From: Mercenaria mercenaria
Lineage: Eukaryota; Mollusca; Bivalvia; Venerida; Veneridae
DNA length: 64,000 nucleotides
NCBI RefSeq assembly: GCF_021730395.1
Contig: NC_069363.1
Location: 21,798,001 to 21,862,000 of the forward strand
Direction of reading: 5' to 3'
In this document: one piece after another, positions 57,258 through 64,000 of the stretch
Layout: each line of letters begins with the position of its first letter
Numbering within the stretch: position 1 is the first letter of the stretch
The notes under the pieces: model-generated
The model's database searches: none
What the model saw: only the letters and a program-made list of their open reading frames with translations
Told to the model about the DNA's origin: nothing
Translations under genes and position numbers: made by a program

Positions 57258-57961
57258 ATCTAGTTATAATTCAAAATATCTGATGAGCCGGCATATCTTT
57301 CATTCCGAGCTGGCACGTTTTGAGTGCGGGGCGGAGCACATGGTTTCCATGTGAACAGGTTTTGTTAAGGCATATCATGACTGATATAAAGAGAAACCCG
57401 TGCTCCTATTTATATTGTTGGCAATATACAACTTTGTCAAGTTTTATATTTAAATGTTGGGTTTGAAATATTGTCCAGCTTAGATTACATATAAAAAAGT
57501 TCTTTTCTAAAGAATTTAATTGCAGTCAAAAAGGATACATTTTCTTTTTTTGTAGGTACAGTTTTGGTAGTTTAAGTGCTATTCTTGTACTAGTTATCTT
57601 TCGTTTTGGAATTAGTCAAATATAGCTATTGGACGCCATCCATATAAAGTTTTGCCCATTTGCACTTTCCTTGAGTGTTGTGTTGATATTTAGTTTAATT
57701 GATGACAAAAGCTAAATTGTTCTAGTTTTGTTTTCGGTTTCGCTACTAGACAATTTCATGTTAATTAATTAGGCTGAATATGATTGGGCTGCCAACTTTC
57801 TTTCTTTATTTATTTTTTTATTTTTTTTTTCATTTAATGTTATTCCGTATTTTCATTGATACATGTATAGTAAACTGTATGTAATGTATATATTTTCTCT
57901 GTTTGTACATATGTTAAAATCTTCAATATTGGAGGAGAAATAAAGATCTATCTATCTATCT
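55683..57961 (+). mobile_element. 5'-truncated LINE with ATCT tail
   Basis: The element starts inside the reverse transcriptase domain and runs through a 524-codon frame, a 3' untranslated region of about 700 bp, and ends in AATAAAGATC plus (ATCT)n. AAAGTGT near both ends is too short to be a safe target duplication. Confidence 0.8.
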
Positions 57962-60544
57962 TTCAAAAGTGTTCGCCCATGGCTAGCAGAGTACTCTTGG
58001 GACTGTCTTGGCCTGATATAAGGATATCTACGTCAGTTCAAATCTGTCCTAGCGGGAAACAGGACATCAAACATGTAGCAAGTCGTTTGCTGGCAAGACA
58101 GTCACGTAGTAGTTGATTCTCTTCTTTTCAACGGCCAGGCAGTCAATATCCGTGAAAAGAGCAGAGTTACGTAATGACCAAATTATACACTCAGTATTGT
58201 CATATAGCAAATAAATGTTCAGATATTTCGGGTATGTTTATTCATCCAACAGAAAAAATACCTATTTGTTTACACCTTGTAAGTAACATTATAGTCACTG
58301 TCCTAAATCATCCGATGTAGGTGAACAACCTCGTGTTTAGATAGCGCACGAGCAACTGGTGTGCGTCATACACTGACACGGTAATATGTGGGTACGTTCG
58401 GTCTTAACGTATCAGCCATAAAAATACCTATATTAATGTGATCATGATTAAATGGTTCCGTGATCATTAATACAAATTATAATGACATACCCCTTGCTTC
58501 TTGCCTCTACTTTTATTGGCAATAAAGATACTATTGATAAACTGTCGTTTGCGAGATAGCGGATTTATTTCTGACCAAAACATGTCATATTATATTGTAA
58601 CTTTTGGAAACATATATTTTATAGTATGAGAGTAAATTAATTCAAAGCTCTGTCTGGTAGTGATGTTATCATTTTGGAAGATATCTTAATAAATTTTGAA
58701 CTGATAACAATAGTAATTCCACATGCTGTATGCCCCTTGCCAAAGTTTGTATCATGGGAGTTTCAGTCATAGAGTTGTTGTTTGGTGGAATCAAACATAA
58801 CACAGCTTTTCAATAATTATTATCGGTTGAAGCAATATCATTTGTCAGTGGGGTTCTAACTGACCCTCTAAGGGCCTGTAGGTTAAATGGGGGCGTTACC
58901 CGAGTCCCCCTGTTTATCATACTATAAAATTGCATATTTCCGTGGGTGATATTGTTTGTTTTATTGAATACTTATTTTTAACGCAACCTTGCATGAACCT
59001 GCATAGAAATATAGAGAGGGTCCAGAATGTACCCCGTTTTGACGAATGAATATGCTAAAACCCTAAGGAAGGTAATATAAGCCAAAACATTATAGGGGTC
59101 CTTACATAGATTGCCGATCCATAGTTTAGGCTTTTGACCGGGTTCAAACACATGTTTGCTGGGCTAAAGTCAAAACTTGAGGGAACAAGAACTATCTTTT
59201 ATGCCATAAAATAAACCCTTTATTGAATCTCTTGCCGGTCAATAACCAAAACTTTTAGCCTTCGGTCATTCGAATCTCAGAACAAGCAGTTTTGACTTTG
59301 GATTGGCAATCCATCCAATAAATGAATACTGCTGCACGCTATTACACATGTACTAATACATTACTCGGACAAAATACATATATCAGATATATCCGTATTG
59401 CATTTCATTCTTCAAGGACATTGTTTCCACCTTATTTAAGTGCAGTTATTCCACGGCTAACGTTCGGTTTTTCATTCCACCCCCCTGTCCCTTGGGTAGG
59501 AAAAACGTTGTCTTAAATAGACAAGCCTGAAAGATCCTTACACAAATTTCATTTCTAGAAAATATTATGATATAATCATAAATAATTTCGTCGGTAAATC
59601 CAGAGATGTAAGTTCCAGCGTCTGTCGGTAACGACGATTCCAGTACCAAAATATTAGAAATACTTTTGGGAGAATGCTTACTCTCAACGTCATCAATACT
59701 CAGGGAACGACTAATTTGATACATTCAATGAAGTTCTTTACACCCAGCTGTATATTTCTTTATCAGTGACACATTTCATCAAATCTGTCCTATCACTGAT
59801 AAGCTCTCTAGTAAACGGGCAAAAAATGCCATTTCAGAGGAACGTTCTTTTTTATCGTGAACGGGCAATAAAAGAAGAAACGCGAAGACAAATGTACGAA
59901 AAATACGTTCTCTGTTTCTTGTCACATAGTTAATAAGAAAGATGATAAATTTCCACGATTTGTGGAATCATGTTTCCAAATCCCAGACTCACTGACAAAT
60001 AAATTAGTTCTATAAGCCATAAGTAACGTTTTAGTAGTTTTGAATATCATTTCTGAAATACAGTATATCCTACAGCCATGACGGCGAGATACCACAAAAA
60101 CATATGGTTTGAAGGGAACGAGAATCAATGCTTTGGTATTAGAATAAACCAAATGACATTTATGTATTTGGGGTAAACCAAATCAAATCAAAACAAAAAA
60201 AAACACACATAAAAAGAAACGAGTGAAGCAGATATGGACAGAGATATTGCATCCAATTTTTATCCCGACGGTCATGGGTTCAAATCCAAGTGAGGGTGGG
60301 TTTCACCGGGTCATAGTCAGTTTAACCTTAGGCGACGACGGGATATTTATAACAATACGGTAGATGCAAGCCGAAACATAGAGAAAACAATCTGACAAAT
60401 ATATCTTTTATCTTAAAGACACATCTGACAGTTTTCTATATGTATATAGGCAAAAATTTTCCTACGGACAGAATTTCTTTAAACTGTGTGTACTGACTGA
60501 GAATCAAGTTAAAGAACGGAAATATGTATTAAAAATCATAGGTA
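57962..60544. other. Repeat-poor stretch, no gene
   Basis: No supported coding region. A weak inverted pair, GATTGCCGATCCATAG near 59,110 and GGATTGGCAATCCA near 59,303, may mark a decayed MITE of about 210 bp. Short frames near 59,322-60,152 lack domains. Confidence 0.4.
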
Positions 60545-61000
60545 CCGGTGCTTGATCTTGAATTACTTTACTCGCCTAATGCTGATAAACAAGTGTTCAA
60601 AAGCTATAACTCTTACAGTGTTCAAATAAACTGGATCTAGAAAAAACTTTTACCAAAGAAATACATATTATCCAAGTTAAAAACGGGGCATAATTCCGAA
60701 AAATGCAGGGAAGAGTTATAGTTATTGGCTCACACACGTAATGATAATAAACAAGTGTACAAATTTTCGTAGCTATTGCTCGTAAAACATTCAAGGAAAG
60801 TGGACCAAAAAGTACCAGTGTACATAAAAAGGGCAATAAGTCTGACAAAATTCAGGTTAGAGTTATTGTTCTTGATCTACTTACTCCGCTTATGACGATA
60901 ATCAAGTATGCAAAGTTTCAAAGCTATAGCTCGTAAATGGGCCAAAATAAAATGGGCCAAACTTTTTACTAATACCTCATAAATTATTTTCAGACTAGAT
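60545..61000. repeat. Degenerate tandem units, about 155 bp
   Basis: Three diverged units carry TGATAATAAACAAGTGT-type and AAAGCTATAGCTCGTAAA-type words near 60,580, 60,740 and 60,895, spacing about 161 and 152 bp. They resemble the units at 34,972 and are probably the same mollusc repeat class. Open frames on the minus strand over this region are not genes. Confidence 0.55.
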
Positions 61001-64000
61001 AAAAACGTGAACATAAGAGCAATGATAGCTTGTAAAATCAACGAAAAGGCCTGTTTCATTATCTTGGTAAATGAATGGTATGTGCAGTTTGAAATTTCAA
61101 ATATATTTTCCAAATTTAAATAGCCGTTGTTTGACATTTTATTGATGAAAAGGACCGACCTTCCAAAACTGAAGTAAGAATGTTAACTTCGGGTCTTTCG
61201 GGAAAATCGAAACATGGGCAACATCCAATACAGAAGTGAGAAAGTTTTGTGAAAAATGATCTTGTGATCGTTCTAGTATTTGTTCACTGATATATTTGAT
61301 ACGTGAAGCATTTCTGGCAGTAAAACATGGACGATGCTAACAAGCTGCCTGCATTTGCAATAAATTGATCTTTTATCTCCAATCATCAAAGTTCCAGATA
61401 ACCAAATAGATGTACATGTTTAAAAATCCACATGTGTCTTAAATTCTTTGATCAAAATCGGGCTCCACATGTCCCATAAATCGAACTTTCCACCTCATAT
61501 ATAATAAAGTTCTGCTAAAATCATCATCTTACTTTTCACGTATTTCAAAAGTCAAAAGGTTCAAGCAGGACATTATTGATTTGAATATCTCGTAAATCAA
61601 TTATAATCCTATATGATATCAGATATTAAGGTGGATGCGCATATATGTATTGGAGGAAGAGAGAGATTACATTGATTATGGACTATAATGTACTACCAGG
61701 GCAGAATTGCTAATCAGTTGAAGTTAGCAGGTGCTAATTAAAATGGACGTATTCAAACGCACGCACTGCACTTCCCTTTACTGTTAACAGTTTTAAATTA
61801 ACTCGGTGAATTTGACCACAGCTATGCGGATTGAAATGTCCGTGTGAATGGCAGTATGACCTATAATAAAGTGACTATTTGTGCGATGTTAGTTTCTTTT
61901 CGCAGGGACGGGGATGGGAAGACTGAATTGTTAAAAGATGATAGTTACATGTCCTATAGTTTGGTCTAACATCAATATGTCACCCATGTTACCTACCCAC
62001 TCATACAAAAAGTCCAGAGTAAAAAGGAACAATACGAAATGTCCCTAATTTCTGAAAAGATCTAGACAATAAGTTGAGTTTGAACAGCTTTCCAACAATA
62101 AACGTGAATTCGATAAAATGTCTTTTATAATTGGTGTCAATTAAATTTTCTGTATGACATTTGGTGCTACTTTCTCTGAATGACTTTCTATAAGAGTTGG
62201 CATTTATACATGTTCTGTAATCTTTCATAAGGACTTGTTTACCTCGGGACAACGTCTTCCATTACTTCGATACCAATTAGGGTCATGACTACCGAAAAAA
62301 AAAAACAACAGGATTCTTAATTTTCTATATGATCATACATTTTGTTTTGTAGTATGACCACGTTAACAGTCATATGGACAGGTCAAGTAGAAAGGATGGG
62401 AAAAGAACATTAGAAGGTTTTTTCTGCCAGATGAATACCTGCCAATCATCCTTTGACTCGAGCAATGTTAGGACTTAACAATTTAATATCTACAGCAAAC
62501 TTGAGACGTCTAAAATGCCAAACCTAATTTATAATGAAAAAAGATGGTCCATGTTAAATATCTAATTTCTATGAGATGTAGAAGGCATTATAGTTCGGAG
62601 AGGTCGACACGTGCAAGCATCTAATGAACGAGATTGACATGCAGACGACACAAGTCAGATTCCTGGTGTCACAATTATCGTATTAGAAATATTGATTTAA
62701 AGAATCATATCAATGCAGATTTATTGCTCTATAACTTACACTGACCTAATACTAAACTTTTTAACTTCCATAAAGGCATGCTTTCTTCGCGTGTTTTGGC
62801 GGAGCTGTTAGGTTGTAAGTGTGCCAGGCCCTGACGCAAAACGCCTGAAGTCTTGGCCGTTTCTGTGTGCGCTTATGCAAAATTTTATATGACAATAGGA
62901 GGTAAAAACGACAATACCCGTCTAGTGGTAAACAAAAAGATAACAACAAAAAAGCATACAAACACAAAAAAATACACGCGATGGTGATAATCTATAGCAT
63001 CTAAAGTCTTTCTTGGAAGGGCTACGTACCCGCCAATCCCGCCAATGTCCTTGACTGATGTTAAATAATTGCTGCCATGATGATGTAGGACATTTTCGAT
63101 GTTTCCGCGATTATGTACGGTAAGATACTTGTAATTTTGTATCGAATACAACCGCCTCAGGTACTTAATATGATAAATAGAAACAAATACCAGAGGAAAC
63201 CGGAAGTAACCATTCTCATTGAATTGATATCAAATGAATGCAGTGCTGCAATAGTGTTCTTTATACCGCTATTTCCCCTGTAGGACAATTGTAATGCCAG
63301 TGCTTGTTAATAAAGATATTCAATGATAAATATGACTCATGTAATATCTACATTTGACTGACCTGATTGATTTTATTATTTCTTTTCATGCATGTTTCTG
63401 CTTCATATCGGAAACACCATGCCATTTTCCACGTGAGCGGTAAAGCACGCACACGCCTGGGAAAATTCTGTGTGTGGTTCTGGTGATACCATAAGTGATA
63501 CATAATCTTAGGCATCAAGTTTTGCAATATTAATGAAGTTTACTCAATCATTATTTCTAATTTCGCCCGTAAGGCAACTCTGTCTGTTTTTATGATTTAT
63601 ATGAAAGTGAAATAGAAAACAGGATGCTAGCACGTGGTGCGTAACGCAAATCACTGCACGAGTAGTGCAGAGAACATATTATTGAGTACATTTAGCAGGG
63701 AAAGACATGCATGTTCCCTGGGTACAAGAACATCGGTAATGAGCAATTAACACAGCATTCTACAGATCGTTTAAAGATCTGGATAACGCTAAAATACATT
63801 CTCACTGACGTTAATACGTATTCCCGCAATACATGTAATAACATTGTGTAAGCAGAATTATGTAACAAAGGAAGAAAACTTATATCAGAAGACATTTATA
63901 GGCAAATAAGCTTTCTATCTAAGTAATCGTAATGTTGAACATTTGAAACATGCTCTCTTGTAGATCACAGCTCATCAATCGGTATAGTCTTACCAGTTAT
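61001..64000. other. No supported gene
   Basis: AT-rich sequence. Open frames of 60-92 codons were inspected and show no domain or splice context. No inverted-repeat element was recognised. Confidence 0.4.

Noticed and set aside
57280-57320. CTGATGAG followed by a GC-rich foldback, recalling a hammerhead ribozyme core
   Set aside because: The required GAAA strand and closing stems are absent after the foldback.

Overview
This 64-kb window looks like intergenic or intronic DNA from a bivalve mollusc, probably a heterodont (venerid-like) clam. It is AT-rich, has no bacterial-style gene packing, shows spliceosomal introns, and is crowded with repeats of mollusc type: tRNA-derived SINEs ending in a GTTAAACCC-like tail, short runs of TCCG, roughly 145-160 bp degenerate tandem units, TTAA-flanked miniature transposons, several LINEs, a BEL/Pao element and a DIRS-like fragment. 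The species call is inference. No RNA gene or complete conserved host gene was found.

Layout. About 2,390-22,940 is a head-to-tail duplication: copy A (about 2,390-10,685) is followed directly by copy B (about 10,686-22,940). They align almost throughout, and most length differences are insertions private to one copy (SINEs at 3,721 and 9,667 and a LINE at 7,886 in A; a 1.2-kb block at 14,920 and a 5-kb block at 16,865 with a LINE and a dispersed tandem repeat in B). Each copy therefore serves as the empty site for the other. A short inverted third copy lies at 45,905-46,265.

From 22,940 to 36,140 is a patchwork of inverted-repeat elements (23,491; 28,691; 29,662; 31,117; 33,361), a tRNA-derived SINE, and a short LINE insertion with a 14-bp target duplication. 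Between 26,361 and about 28,300 on the minus strand lies the only spliced gene-like structure: exons of a transposase-related protein family joined by introns of compatible phase.

36,146-45,286 is a BEL/Pao LTR retrotransposon on the minus strand, with both LTRs and a 5-bp target duplication, broken in many places. Between integrase and its 3' LTR it holds an unusual 2.2-kb segment with a C2H2 finger frame, an acidic frame, and an inserted pair of copies of a structured repeat.

45,300-64,000 holds further MITEs (47,801; 49,358; 52,492; 53,066), an 11-unit 41-bp minisatellite framed by its own inverted repeats (49,930-50,435), a DIRS-like fragment (51,240-52,090), a SINE with a 33-base G run (53,843-54,192), a LINE with a 524-residue open frame (55,683-57,257), and a long repeat-poor tail.

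The most unusual object is a short dispersed repeat with at least two subfamilies (type I at 3,308, 38,003 and 38,640; type II at 14,440 and 16,980). The sequence diverges between subfamilies but the hairpin stems are kept by paired changes, which points to selection on, or inheritance of, a folded RNA.
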